Below, piece by piece: positions 53,585-62,485 of a DNA stretch of 64,000 nt (position 1 is its first letter; every line of letters begins with the position of its first letter). Position numbers and translations under genes: made by a program. The notes beneath the pieces were generated by a model. It searched no databases. It saw only the letters and a program-made list of their open reading frames with translations, and was not told where the DNA came from. Location: contig LR698958.1 in NCBI GenBank assembly GCA_902381685.1, positions 1,365,672 through 1,429,671 of the forward strand, written 5' to 3'. Origin of the DNA: Lachnospiraceae bacterium. GTDB taxonomy: Bacteria > Bacillota > Clostridia > Lachnospirales > Lachnospiraceae.

Positions 53585-54067
53585 CTATTTTGCAACGCTC
53601 CCGGAAATATTACAATTCTCCACTTCCAAAAGATACTCTTTCTTATCCAATCCTCCCGCATATCCTACCAGTTTTCCATTTCCTCCCACAACCCTGTGGC
53701 ACGGAATAATAATCGGAATGGGGTTCTTATTGTTTGCCATACCCACCGCGCGGCAGCCTTTCGGACTTCCGACCTGTATAGCAATCTCTTTATAACTTCT
53801 CGTGTCCCCATACGGAATAGTCTGTAGCGCCTCCCACACTTTCAGCTGAAACGGTGTTCCGCAAAGGGCAAGGGGAAGATCAAACGTTTTTCTCTCCCCG
53901 CGAAAATATTCGTTCAACTGTCTTTTTACTTCCATGACAAGTTCATTATCCCCGTCAACGACATCAATCGCATCATCTTTTAGAAACTCAATTTTCCGAA
54001 GTCCTTTTTCGTCCACATCTATTCCTAACTTCCCAACCGGAGAAGAATATACATACACTTTCTTCAT
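53585..54067 (-). CDS. ogt: Methylated-DNA-protein-cysteine methyltransferase
   Basis: A 160-residue protein starting MKKVYVYSSPVGKLGIDVDE (ATG 54067, AGGAGG upstream). The active-site motif is IPCHRVVGGNG (Cys acceptor), preceded by PYGDTRSYKEIA and NNKNPIPI of the helix-turn-helix DNA-binding region. It transfers alkyl groups from O6-methylguanine to itself. Its start overlaps the end of the ClC gene by 4 bp, so the two are co-translated. Functional linkage with ClC is not obvious. Confidence 0.95.
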   Translation of the reverse strand: MKKVYVYSSPVGKLGIDVDEKGLRKIEFLKDDAIDVVDGDNELVMEVKRQLNEYFRGERKTFDLPLALCGTPFQLKVWEALQTIPYGDTRSYKEIAIQVGSPKGCRAVGMANNKNPIPIIIPCHRVVGGNGKLVGYAGGLDKKEYLLEVENCNISGSVAK

Positions 54068-55680
54068 CGTTTTTCCTCCTGCTTCATTTTGCATAATTTT
54101 TCCACACATTCCCGAACATAAGGCTCATCTTTTTCATCAGTCAGAGTGACAAGCATGTCGCTTGGGAGAAGAACCGTTTTTCCTTTCGGAATAACTTCTT
54201 TATCTCCTCTTTTAATAGAAACAAGAAGACAGTTCTGCGGCCAGTCTATCTCCTGTACTTTCCTGTGTGCCAGAGGTGAGCCGTGCATGATTACATGGCT
54301 GATTAATATTTTCTGTCCTTTTATTCCCTCTGTCGTTTCCTCACCGTTGTTTTTCAGCAGTCTCTCCAGAAGGCTTTCATAAATCGGTTCTGAACCGAGC
54401 AGACTTGCCACCACATAGGCAACTATCGAAACAACAGACAGTGATAGCATCTGACTGACAGAACCCGTCATTTCAAAAATAAGAATAATACCTGTCAGAG
54501 GCGCTCTTACAATAGCGGTAAAATTTCCTGCCATTGCAAGCATGACAAAGTTATTGATATAATCCGGATCCATACCAAAATAATTTACGCCTATCATTCC
54601 AAAAATACCACCGACAAATGCTCCCAATACAAGTAGCGGGAAAAAGATGCCTCCCGGTGCTCCCGAACCGAAGCATACTGCGGAAAACAGAAATTTTCCA
54701 ATCAGAATGACAATCGCCCCACCCAAAAGCAGTTCGTGATTTGTGAGACTGTCAATCAACTCATGCCCGCTTCCAAGTAATTCGGGCATAACCAATATAA
54801 GAACGCCTGACAGCATAAACGGTATCATTACTTTCGTCACTTCATTCAAACGTTTGGATTGCTTATACAGAGATTGCACTTTCAGCGTAAACCGATTGTA
54901 GACGCTGCCTAAGACACCGAGAATAACCCCCAACACTATAATAAGCCAGTAGTAATTTTGCGGCAGTACATGTCCGATATCAAATTGAAAAACCGGTTCT
55001 ATCCCAATAAACTGTGAAGAGAGATAATCCGCTGATATTGATGCGGTCATAACCGATACGAGAACAGACACGGAAAAGTTTTTATGTACTTCCTCAAGGG
55101 AAAACATTACCCCCGCAAGCGGAGCGTGAAACGCTGCCGAAAGCCCCGCACTCGCACCGCATGTCAGAAGAATTTTTTCTTCTGTCTTCCCTCTGTCAAG
55201 CGCTTTGGAAATCCCCTTTCCCGTCATCGCGCCAAGTTGAATGGACGGACCTTCACGTCCCAGAGATAGCCCTGCAAGCAGAGATAAAAATCCTCCGATA
55301 AATTTTGCGGGCAAAACTTTCCACCATGTCTGATTTAATTTGCCCGACATTTCCCCTTCCAACTGCGGTATTCCGCTTCCGGAAATCATCGGTTCCCATT
55401 TAATCAACAGCCCGACTGCTATCGCCATGAGAAACAACAGGCAGAACCACATCGCTGCTTTTACCGGAGAGTTTCCTATATAATGGCGAACCGCTTCAAG
55501 CCACTGTCCCGCATACTTCAAAGCAATTCGATATGCCAGCACGATAAGTCCCGCCACACTTCCCACAAGCAGCCCCTCTCCTATGAGAATGACATGAAAT
55601 CTTTCCGCACGTTTTAACATATGCACTGTATCTTTTTTCACCTTTCTCCCCTCACTTCCTTCTACATTCACTTTTACCAT
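54064..55680 (-). CDS. ClC family H+/Cl- exchanger with TrkA-C domain
   Basis: A 538-residue membrane protein starting MVKVNVEGSEGRKVKK; the upstream in-frame extension has no site. Selectivity motifs are GSGIPQLEG, GREGPSIQLG (gating glutamate conserved) and GAPGGIFFPLLVLGAF, and FEMTGSVSQML is the last membrane part. A C-terminal TrkA-C-like domain follows (about 450-538, ILISHVIMHGSPLAHRKVQEID). The gating Glu suggests a proton-coupled exchanger, useful in acid tolerance. It shares a 4-bp overlap with ogt and diverges from pdaA. Confidence 0.9.
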   Translation of the reverse strand: MVKVNVEGSEGRKVKKDTVHMLKRAERFHVILIGEGLLVGSVAGLIVLAYRIALKYAGQWLEAVRHYIGNSPVKAAMWFCLLFLMAIAVGLLIKWEPMISGSGIPQLEGEMSGKLNQTWWKVLPAKFIGGFLSLLAGLSLGREGPSIQLGAMTGKGISKALDRGKTEEKILLTCGASAGLSAAFHAPLAGVMFSLEEVHKNFSVSVLVSVMTASISADYLSSQFIGIEPVFQFDIGHVLPQNYYWLIIVLGVILGVLGSVYNRFTLKVQSLYKQSKRLNEVTKVMIPFMLSGVLILVMPELLGSGHELIDSLTNHELLLGGAIVILIGKFLFSAVCFGSGAPGGIFFPLLVLGAFVGGIFGMIGVNYFGMDPDYINNFVMLAMAGNFTAIVRAPLTGIILIFEMTGSVSQMLSLSVVSIVAYVVASLLGSEPIYESLLERLLKNNGEETTEGIKGQKILISHVIMHGSPLAHRKVQEIDWPQNCLLVSIKRGDKEVIPKGKTVLLPSDMLVTLTDEKDEPYVRECVEKLCKMKQEEKR

Positions 55681-55744
55681 TGTAACATATTCCCTCTTTC
55701 TTTCCCATATCCTATAACAAGAAAGATTATATAGAGGTGTTCTC

Positions 55745-56545
55745 TTGAAAAAAGCTAAGAAATTTACTGCCATTGTTCTCCTCTTTGCCCTTTCCTTTTC
55801 CATAGGGCATTTCACCGCAAAAACTGTCCACACCTTTTCGGATAAAGCAGTCACGGCATCTGCGGAAGGAAACTGGGGACTGAGTTTTCAAGAAGAGGGG
55901 AAACTCCCTGTAGGAAATGCGTCCGTCAGCGAGTTAAAAAAATATGATGCCTACTACGCCGAACCGACCGAAGAAAAAGTTCTCTATCTTACTTTTGATG
56001 CCGGATTTGAAAACGGAAATACGCCCGCCATATTGGACGCATTGAAAAAACATCACGCACCCGCCACTTTTTTTGTCGTGGGAAACTATTTAAAAACAAG
56101 TCCCGATTTAGTAAAGAGAATGGCAGAGGAAGGACATATCGTGGGTAACCACACATTAAATCATCTTGATATGTCAAAACTTTCCTCAAAAGAAGAGTTT
56201 CAAAAAGAAATTTCCGGTGTAGAAGATTTATATAAAGAAATAACCGGAAAACCGATGACAAAGTTTTACCGCCCTCCACAGGGGAAATACAGTACGCAAA
56301 ACTTACAGATGGCTAAAGATCTCGGATATAAAACATTTTTCTGGAGCCTCGCCTATGTGGACTGGTACGAAGACAAACAGCCTACAAAAGAGGAGGCATT
56401 TGACAAACTGTTGAAAAGGATACACCCGGGAGCAATCGTTCTTTTACACAGTACTTCCTCCACAAACGCTCAGATTCTAGATGAACTTTTAACGAAATGG
56501 GAAGAGATGGGATATACGTTTAAATCTCTCAACGCATTTTTATAA
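55745..56545 (+). CDS. pdaA: PdaA-type polysaccharide deacetylase
   Basis: A 266-residue secreted protein with a TTG start at 55745 (AGAGGTG six bases before). The signal peptide/membrane helix is at about 7-25. The NodB domain has TFDAGFENGN (the TFDDG variant of PdaA), HTLNHLDMSKL, RPPQGKYS, YVDWYEDKQP and LLHSTSST. PdaA de-N-acetylates muramic acid, a step in making muramic delta-lactam of the spore cortex. That fits the coat genes in this window. The promoter region is shared with the divergent ClC gene. Confidence 0.88.
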   Translation: MKKAKKFTAIVLLFALSFSIGHFTAKTVHTFSDKAVTASAEGNWGLSFQEEGKLPVGNASVSELKKYDAYYAEPTEEKVLYLTFDAGFENGNTPAILDALKKHHAPATFFVVGNYLKTSPDLVKRMAEEGHIVGNHTLNHLDMSKLSSKEEFQKEISGVEDLYKEITGKPMTKFYRPPQGKYSTQNLQMAKDLGYKTFFWSLAYVDWYEDKQPTKEEAFDKLLKRIHPGAIVLLHSTSSTNAQILDELLTKWEEMGYTFKSLNAFL

Positions 56546-56666
56546 CTTATACTTATAATATCAATTTAAAAATATTCATAAGCATTCCTTTGCTTTCCGC
56601 GGAAAATCGTGATAAACTTATTCTGTTAAAGACTTAAATTTGTTATCAGAAAAAGGAGGATTTCTC

Positions 56667-58079
56667 ATGGGCGGATTTTTTGGTGTCGCCGGAAAATCAA
56701 ACTGTACACTTGATTTGTTTTATGGCGTTGACTACCACTCACATTTAGGAACACGAAGAGGCGGTATGGCTACTTACGGTCCACAAGGTTTTAGCCGGGC
56801 CATTCACAATATAGAAAACTCACCATTCCGTACAAAATTCGAGCGGGACGTGGAAGAATTAAAAGGAAATATCGGAATCGGCTGTATTTCCGACTTTGAG
56901 CCTCAGCCATTATTAATCCAGTCTCATCTTGGAAGTTTTGCCATCACTACTGTAGGCAAAATCAACAATATGGACGATTTATTAAATAGGGTTTACGGTC
57001 ACGGACACACACATTTTCAGGAAATGAGCGGAGGACAGATTAACGCTACCGAATTGATTGCCTCTTTGATTTGTCACAAAAATTCTCTTGTGGAAGGAAT
57101 TCAGTTTGTACAGGAAATCGTTGACGGATCAATGACTCTACTTCTTATGACTGAAGATGGACTTTATGCCGCAAGAGACCGTTTGGGAAGAACTCCTCTT
57201 GTTATAGGAAAGAAAAAAGATGCTTACTGCGTATCTTTTGAAGATTTCGCTTATATTAATCTGGGTTACTCTACTTATAAAGAACTCGGACCTGCGGAAA
57301 TCGTACACATTACACCTGACAAAGTGGAAACAGTCAGCCCTGCCAAAGAAGATATGAAAATCTGTTCATTCCTTTGGGTATATTACGGATATCCGACATC
57401 TTCTTATGAGGGAGTTAACGTAGAAGAAATGCGTTATAAATGCGGAAGCATGCTTGCAAAACGCGACGCGGAAGACGATGTAAAACCTGATATTGTAGCA
57501 GGTGTTCCTGATTCCGGCATTGCTCACGCTATCGGTTATTCAAATGAATCCGGTATTCCGTTTGCAAGACCATTTATCAAATATACACCGACATGGCCTC
57601 GTTCCTTTATGCCACAGAATCAGGAACAGAGAAATTTGATTGCCCGCATGAAGTTGATTCCGGTACAGTCATTAATTCAGGATAAGAGTCTTCTGTTAAT
57701 CGATGACTCGATTGTGCGCGGTACTCAGTTGCGTGAGACGACTGAATTTTTATACAACAGCGGTGCAAAAGAAGTTCATGTAAGACCTGCATGTCCTCCG
57801 TTGCTATTCGGTTGTAAATATTTGAACTTCTCACGTTCTAAATCTGAATTGGATTTAATTACAAGACAGGTAATTCAAAAACTGGAAGGGGATAACGCAG
57901 AAAATGTACTTCATGAATATGCTGACCCGACAACAGAAAAATATGCAAATATGCTTGAAGAAATTCGCAAACAACAGAACTTTACAACATTGCGCTACCA
58001 CCGCTTAGATGACCTTATCGCATCTATCGGATTAGAACCTTGCAAAGTTTGTACATATTGTTTCAACGGAAAAGAATAA
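56667..58079 (+). CDS. PurF-like amidophosphoribosyltransferase homologue without the N-terminal cysteine
   Basis: A 470-residue protein starting MGGFFGVAGKSN; AAAGGAGG lies seven bases before ATG 56667. The first 230 residues follow the class II glutamine amidotransferase domain (HLGTRRGGMATYGPQGF, LGSFAITTVGKINN, AARDRLGRTPLVIG). The C-terminal half is a phosphoribosyltransferase with the PRPP loop LLLIDDSIVRGTQLRETTE and VRPACPPLLFGC. PurF needs Cys2 after Met (or after a propeptide) as the glutaminase nucleophile; here residue 2 is Gly and no Cys occurs before residue 13. It could be ammonia-dependent or regulatory. It is a single gene, followed by a strong terminator. Confidence 0.85.
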   Translation: MGGFFGVAGKSNCTLDLFYGVDYHSHLGTRRGGMATYGPQGFSRAIHNIENSPFRTKFERDVEELKGNIGIGCISDFEPQPLLIQSHLGSFAITTVGKINNMDDLLNRVYGHGHTHFQEMSGGQINATELIASLICHKNSLVEGIQFVQEIVDGSMTLLLMTEDGLYAARDRLGRTPLVIGKKKDAYCVSFEDFAYINLGYSTYKELGPAEIVHITPDKVETVSPAKEDMKICSFLWVYYGYPTSSYEGVNVEEMRYKCGSMLAKRDAEDDVKPDIVAGVPDSGIAHAIGYSNESGIPFARPFIKYTPTWPRSFMPQNQEQRNLIARMKLIPVQSLIQDKSLLLIDDSIVRGTQLRETTEFLYNSGAKEVHVRPACPPLLFGCKYLNFSRSKSELDLITRQVIQKLEGDNAENVLHEYADPTTEKYANMLEEIRKQQNFTTLRYHRLDDLIASIGLEPCKVCTYCFNGKE

Positions 58080-58083
58080 TTTT

Positions 58084-58117
58084 AAAAGGCAACCGGATTT
58101 TAATCCGATTGCCTTTT
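58084..58117 (+). terminator. Terminator of the PurF-like gene
   Basis: A near-perfect stem AAAAGGCAACCGGATT / AATCCGATTGCCTTTT followed by a T-rich tail, 5 bp past the stop. Confidence 0.9.
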
Positions 58118-58189
58118 GATTGTTAGGGTAAAGCCCTGTTTGCCATTGTGGAGTTTTTCGCTGATCCGAAAAACGGAACTTTGGAAAAC

Positions 58190-58915
58190 AAATAAACCAC
58201 CTGCTATGCAGGTGAGATAGAGGTGCTTCAGCTTACAGTAAAAAACCTCCAGTGTTATAATTAATGCAAGGTTCGCCAACCGCATTAATAAACAAAGGAG
58301 GTATCCAGATGGATAGTAATAGTTTATCACATACAAAATGGAATTGTAAGTATCATATTGTTTTTGCACCAAAAAATAGAAGAAAAGTAGCATATGGAAA
58401 AATAAAGCAGGACATTGCAAATATTTTGAGTATGTTATGTAAGAGAAAAGGTGTAAAAATTGTAGAAGCGGAAATATGTCCAGATCATGTACACATGCTA
58501 GTAGAAATTCCACCGAGCATAAGTGTATCGTACTTTGTAGGGTACTTAAAAGGAAAAAGTACACTCATGATATTTGAAAGACATGCAAATTTGAAATATA
58601 AATATGGAAATAGACATTTCTGGTGTCGAGGATATTATGTAGCTACGGTAGGGAAAAATGCAAAGAAAATACAGGAATATATAGTAAATCAGCTACAAGA
58701 AGATTTGGAATATGATCAGATGACACTGAAAGAGTATATTGACCCGTTCACGGGTGAGCCAGTAAAACCTAACAAATAAAATAAGCCCTTTAGGGCTTAG
58801 TGGGTAAATGATGTTGCGCTTGGCGAACCTATTTCGGCGAGTCTTTAGACTCCAGTGCCGGTAATAGACCCTTATAGGGTCAAAGCAAGCCACCGGCTAA
58901 GCCGGTGGTCTTGAC
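58190..58915 (+). mobile_element. IS200/IS605-type element (tnpA only)
   Basis: It has a single TnpA gene without tnpB. The left-end hairpin is CACCTGC-TAT-GCAGGTG (58,198-58,214). The right-end hairpin is CCACCGGC-TAA-GCCGGTGG (58,890-58,908), preceded by GAGTCT-TT-AGACTC and GACCCT-TAT-AGGGTC. The sub-terminal inverted repeat GGTTCGCCAA / TTGGCGAACC (58,270-58,279 and 58,820-58,829) brackets the gene. The exact cleavage sites are inferred; the right end falls next to the CocE stop codon. Confidence 0.75.
58309..58779 (+). CDS. tnpA: IS200/IS605 family transposase TnpA (Y1 HUH)
   Basis: A 156-residue transposase starting MDSNSLSHTKWNCKYHIVF; AAAGGAGG seven bases before ATG 58309. The metal motif is CPDHVHMLVEIPP (HUH) and the catalytic tyrosine lies in RGYYVATVG. 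The length is that of IS200-type TnpA, which cuts single-stranded DNA at hairpin ends. The protein is intact. The tail hairpin AAGCCCT/AGGGCTT (58,783-58,798) probably terminates it. Confidence 0.92.
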   Translation: MDSNSLSHTKWNCKYHIVFAPKNRRKVAYGKIKQDIANILSMLCKRKGVKIVEAEICPDHVHMLVEIPPSISVSYFVGYLKGKSTLMIFERHANLKYKYGNRHFWCRGYYVATVGKNAKKIQEYIVNQLQEDLEYDQMTLKEYIDPFTGEPVKPNK

Positions 58916-58916
58916 T

Positions 58917-60962
58917 TTATAAACCGTTTCTCTTTACTTTTCTATCGTAATCTCTATGGAATACTTCCTCGTCATTCATCTTCGCTGTCATGTAACCTGT
59001 CAGGTAGAAATATTCTTCGTCCGCTGTCTGTGTAACAACAATATCCGTATCCATTAACCAGCCGTCTCTGCCGTTTTTCATCTTCTGATAAATCGTGTAT
59101 TTCGCTGATAACGGATCTTTATTTGAAAGTGTCAGTTCTCGTTTCAGGTTATGTTCCACAACTGTTCCGATATCGTCGAAACGATATACGCCTTCTCCGA
59201 ATACGCCTCCTACTCCGTCTGTAATACAAGTCCATGTATCTTTCAAAATATCATAGGAAACGCTTCTGTCCACATGTCCTTCTGACAATGTTGTCATCGG
59301 TGTAAGCGGTGCACACATCGGATTCATATCCGGTCCTTCACTATCCTGTCCCGTAAAGATCGGAAGTGTCACCTTCGCTGTTGAAAGGTCTAATTTCAAT
59401 GTTGCAATCTCAGGCATTACCCAGAACATCGGCCAGTGTGATGTCGCCAGTGAAATACGAACACGGTGTCCTTTCGGGAATTTATGTCCGCATACGTCCA
59501 AGCCGACAAATGCTTTTACTTTTTCACCCGGCACTAACGGAACAACTTTATCGTGTCCCTGCAAGTGAGTTAAGTTCATTACACCGTAAGATACTCTTGT
59601 CACCTGTCCGTTAGGGTGTACATCTGACAACTGTGCAAATAACATCGCATTTGCCTTATCGCTTGTCAGTTCCACTTCCACTTTCGGATATCCGACAATA
59701 TCAAAGTCTTCTTCCAGTACGTCCGAATCAAATACCATTGATAATCCGTCATCTAACTGCTGATCACACGCATTTTCTCCCGGAACACCTGCTCCCATCC
59801 ATTCTCCCGCAAGAAGTCCGTGATTTAACGGTGTGCATAAATCAACAACCTCTTCTTTAGTATTTTCCTCTTCCGTCAGTTTACCATATGTCAATGAGAA
59901 TACTTTATCATTCACATCTTTTGAAGGCCAATTTTCTAATCCTACCCATCTTCCTTCACTTACGTCGTGAATTGCTTCAGGAAGCATACTGTCCTCTACC
60001 CATACGTCTACCATAGGTCCGTCCAGCGTGTCATTGTCTTTTCCTTTTAACCATTTATCCCACCATTTTGTCGCTTCCCCTAAGAAGTTCATTGCAGGAG
60101 CCGGATAACCGTCATGCGCAAATACATGAGCCCAAGGTCCGATAACCGCTTTTCTAGGAACGTCCAAACCGTTCATCAATGTTAATACGGTGTTTGTGTA
60201 AGAATCTGACCAGCCGTCAATTGCGAATACAGGAACCTGAATATCTGCGTAATCTTCACAAACAGAACCGTGTTTCCAGTATTCGTCTCTCGTCTGATGT
60301 TGTAACCAGTTCTCCGCCCACAATGGCATATCTTCTAAACGTTCCAGCCATTCTTCTCTCCATGTTTCCGGTTTGATTTCACAATCGATTGCACGGCACT
60401 GATAAGCGAGCATGATTGCTCCCCACCAGAAGTTGTCGTTTAACAGACAGCCTCCTTTATAGTGAATATCCTGATTATATCTGTCATCTGTAAATCCTAC
60501 ACAGATAACTGCACGAAGTGCCGGTGGTCTTCTCGCTGCTACCTGAAGAGAGTTAAATCCTCCCCATGATTTACCCATCATACCTACATTTCCGTCACAC
60601 CACGGCTGTTTACTAATCCAGTCGATAACCTCCAACGCATCGTCCTGTTCCTGTTTTAAGTACTCGTCTTTTAATAAGCCGTCCGACTCTCCTGTTCCAC
60701 GCATATCTACACGGACAACTACATATCCGTTTCCTGCGAAGAAACCGTGCATCGGTTCATCTCTTCCTCTCATTCCGTCTCTTTTACGATACGGGATATA
60801 TTCTAAAACTGCCGGTACAGGTTCATCTGTCTTTGGATACCATATACGGCTTGATAATTTTGTTCCGTCTGATAACGGAATCCAGTGATTTTCCTCAACT
60901 GTCCAGTCGTATGGAAAATCTTCTTTTTTCAATACTTTCTTTTCTTTTACTTCTACGCTCAT
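58917..60962 (-). CDS. CocE/NonD family serine hydrolase (X-Pro dipeptidyl-peptidase S15-like)
   Basis: A 681-residue protein starting MSVEVKEKKVLKKEDF, with GGAGG seven bases upstream. The alpha/beta-hydrolase core has the nucleophile elbow GKSWGGFNSL (Ser near residue 130), Asp in FAIDGWSDSYT and His in IGPWAHVF. A C-terminal jelly-roll region (LVPGEKVKAFVGLDVCGHKF, GHRVRISLATSHWP) is characteristic of the PepX C-terminal domain. It hydrolyses an ester or acyl-peptide bond; the natural substrate is unknown. It lies downstream of the TetR-controlled MFS gene with a 27-bp gap, so it is probably in one operon. Confidence 0.9.
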   Translation of the reverse strand: MSVEVKEKKVLKKEDFPYDWTVEENHWIPLSDGTKLSSRIWYPKTDEPVPAVLEYIPYRKRDGMRGRDEPMHGFFAGNGYVVVRVDMRGTGESDGLLKDEYLKQEQDDALEVIDWISKQPWCDGNVGMMGKSWGGFNSLQVAARRPPALRAVICVGFTDDRYNQDIHYKGGCLLNDNFWWGAIMLAYQCRAIDCEIKPETWREEWLERLEDMPLWAENWLQHQTRDEYWKHGSVCEDYADIQVPVFAIDGWSDSYTNTVLTLMNGLDVPRKAVIGPWAHVFAHDGYPAPAMNFLGEATKWWDKWLKGKDNDTLDGPMVDVWVEDSMLPEAIHDVSEGRWVGLENWPSKDVNDKVFSLTYGKLTEEENTKEEVVDLCTPLNHGLLAGEWMGAGVPGENACDQQLDDGLSMVFDSDVLEEDFDIVGYPKVEVELTSDKANAMLFAQLSDVHPNGQVTRVSYGVMNLTHLQGHDKVVPLVPGEKVKAFVGLDVCGHKFPKGHRVRISLATSHWPMFWVMPEIATLKLDLSTAKVTLPIFTGQDSEGPDMNPMCAPLTPMTTLSEGHVDRSVSYDILKDTWTCITDGVGGVFGEGVYRFDDIGTVVEHNLKRELTLSNKDPLSAKYTIYQKMKNGRDGWLMDTDIVVTQTADEEYFYLTGYMTAKMNDEEVFHRDYDRKVKRNGL

Positions 60963-60989
60963 GTTTATACCTCCTACTTTTAAAGTAAT

Positions 60990-62294
60990 TTATTTATTTT
61001 TTTGTTTTTTCATTTGCTCTTTATAACGTTTTCCGTAAGTATTTGCCCAAACAATACTTGCGATAAATCCAATCACTGCCATTGCAATCATAATTCCAAA
61101 ATAAATATGGTATCCTTTCGCTCCGGCAAACGTATCTAAAATATTTCCTGCCACAATCGGTGCGATTACTTCCGGAAGGTATCCCAATGTTGATGCGATA
61201 CCGATTGCAAGACCTGAAACTTTTAACGGAACTCCGCCTTCCGTAAGAAGTGAAAAGTAAATTCCAAAGTTAGAATACATTCCCACATAAACAATAATAC
61301 ATGCTGCCACAACAAAAACCATCTGCGCTCCGCCTGCTCCGCTTGAAAGTATAAGGACGAGCGTTCCCACTCCCATCAGAAGAAATCCGCCTGCCATAAC
61401 CTGACCTCTTCCAATCTTATCCGCCAAAAATCCGCCAATCGGTGATGCGAACGGACGGCAATACTGCTGAAGTACAGTCAATACCGCTGCCACTACCGCT
61501 GTTGTCTTCAGTACGTTGCTGGCATATGGTGTAAAATAATAAATGGACATATTAAATGTGTAACTGCAGAACATCATCAATATAGTGAGCCACACAGCCG
61601 GCATCTTCAATACAAGTCCGATATTGCTCCATGAAAATTTCTCTTTCGGCTCTTCTTTCTCCGGCTCTGACGCCTTCTCTTTCACTTTCGTTTCACCCGG
61701 TTCTTTCAAAACAAAAATGAAAATAATTCCACAGAGAATCGGCGCTGCCGAATAAAAAATAACAATCCATTTAATCCCCAGTTCCGGCATCATCTTCGCC
61801 TGGAAGAAACCAAAAATTGCTGTTGCAATCGCCAACTGAAGTGCATTGAACACACCGCGGCCTCCCTCAAAAATTCCATAGGCGCGGCTTTGTTCATCTT
61901 CGTTTCCCTGCGTTCTTACAATCTTCATAAGCGCCGGCCAGAATGTCAAAAGGGAAGTAAATCCCCATAATGCATAAATAGCCATCAATGCTCTGAAATC
62001 TGTCACAAACAAGTGGAGAAATCCTCCGAGTCCCGTTGCGATCATTGACAAAATCAACAACTTCTTCGCTTTGAATCTGTCTGCCAAAACTCCTCCGAAC
62101 ATATAGGAGAAAACGCCCAGCATTCCGTATGCACTTCCAAGAAGCCCCATCTGGGTGTTTGTCAAATGATACAGGTTCTGATAAGTATCATAGTAATATG
62201 AACGGAAATACGGAAGTCCGTAAATAATCGTTCCTGCAAACGCCAGCAGACAAATCATAAAAAAATTCTTCTTAATACCTGTCTTTTCTTTCAC
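60990..62294 (-). CDS. MFS transporter
   Basis: A 434-residue membrane protein with about 12 helices and a GTG start (62294; AGAGG eight bases upstream). GGVLADRFKAKKLLILSMIATGLGGF carries the MFS loop 2-3 pattern and GGFLADKIGRGQVMAGG is its second-half echo. A charged cytoplasmic loop (KEKASEPEKEEPKEKF) separates the halves. It may import a short-chain acid, peptide or similar compound for the CocE hydrolase encoded next; the pairing suggests a shared substrate. Expression is likely repressed by the divergent TetR protein through the operator upstream. Confidence 0.9.
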   Translation of the reverse strand: MKEKTGIKKNFFMICLLAFAGTIIYGLPYFRSYYYDTYQNLYHLTNTQMGLLGSAYGMLGVFSYMFGGVLADRFKAKKLLILSMIATGLGGFLHLFVTDFRALMAIYALWGFTSLLTFWPALMKIVRTQGNEDEQSRAYGIFEGGRGVFNALQLAIATAIFGFFQAKMMPELGIKWIVIFYSAAPILCGIIFIFVLKEPGETKVKEKASEPEKEEPKEKFSWSNIGLVLKMPAVWLTILMMFCSYTFNMSIYYFTPYASNVLKTTAVVAAVLTVLQQYCRPFASPIGGFLADKIGRGQVMAGGFLLMGVGTLVLILSSGAGGAQMVFVVAACIIVYVGMYSNFGIYFSLLTEGGVPLKVSGLAIGIASTLGYLPEVIAPIVAGNILDTFAGAKGYHIYFGIMIAMAVIGFIASIVWANTYGKRYKEQMKKQKNK

Positions 62295-62320
62295 TGTATG
62301 TACCTCTCAATCTTTATTTC

Positions 62321-62381
62321 TAATCACGATTATATCATTCGTCTTTATTTTGTCAATCGTGATTATATACTAATCACGATT
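62321..62381 (-). promoter_or_regulatory. TetR operators and promoter of the MFS-CocE operon
   Basis: Minus-strand promoter TTGACA (62,356-62,351), 16-nt spacer, TATAAT (62,334-62,329). A perfect 10-bp inverted repeat AATCGTGATT / AATCACGATT (62,355-62,381) overlaps the -35 edge, and another AATCACGATT half-site (62,322-62,331) overlaps the -10, so repression is expected. Confidence 0.88.
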
Positions 62382-62428
62382 AAGTTTTTTGTACATTATG
62401 ATGATTTTATCAAAAAAATCAAATATAA

Positions 62429-62457
62429 TTGCACTTATTTCAAAAAAAAGATATAAT
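62429..62457 (+). promoter_or_regulatory. Promoter of the TetR regulator gene
   Basis: TTGCAC (62,429-62,434), 17-nt spacer, TATAAT (62,452-62,457), followed by AAAGGAGGG and ATG 62486. Confidence 0.75.
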
Positions 62458-62485
62458 TACAACTATGAAAAAAGGAGGGAAAAAT

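Noticed and set aside
56640..56667. An upstream start giving a Cys for the PurF-like protein
   Set aside because: The in-frame extension (TTG 56640) reads LSEKGGFL and has no cysteine, and AAAGGAGG matches only ATG 56667.
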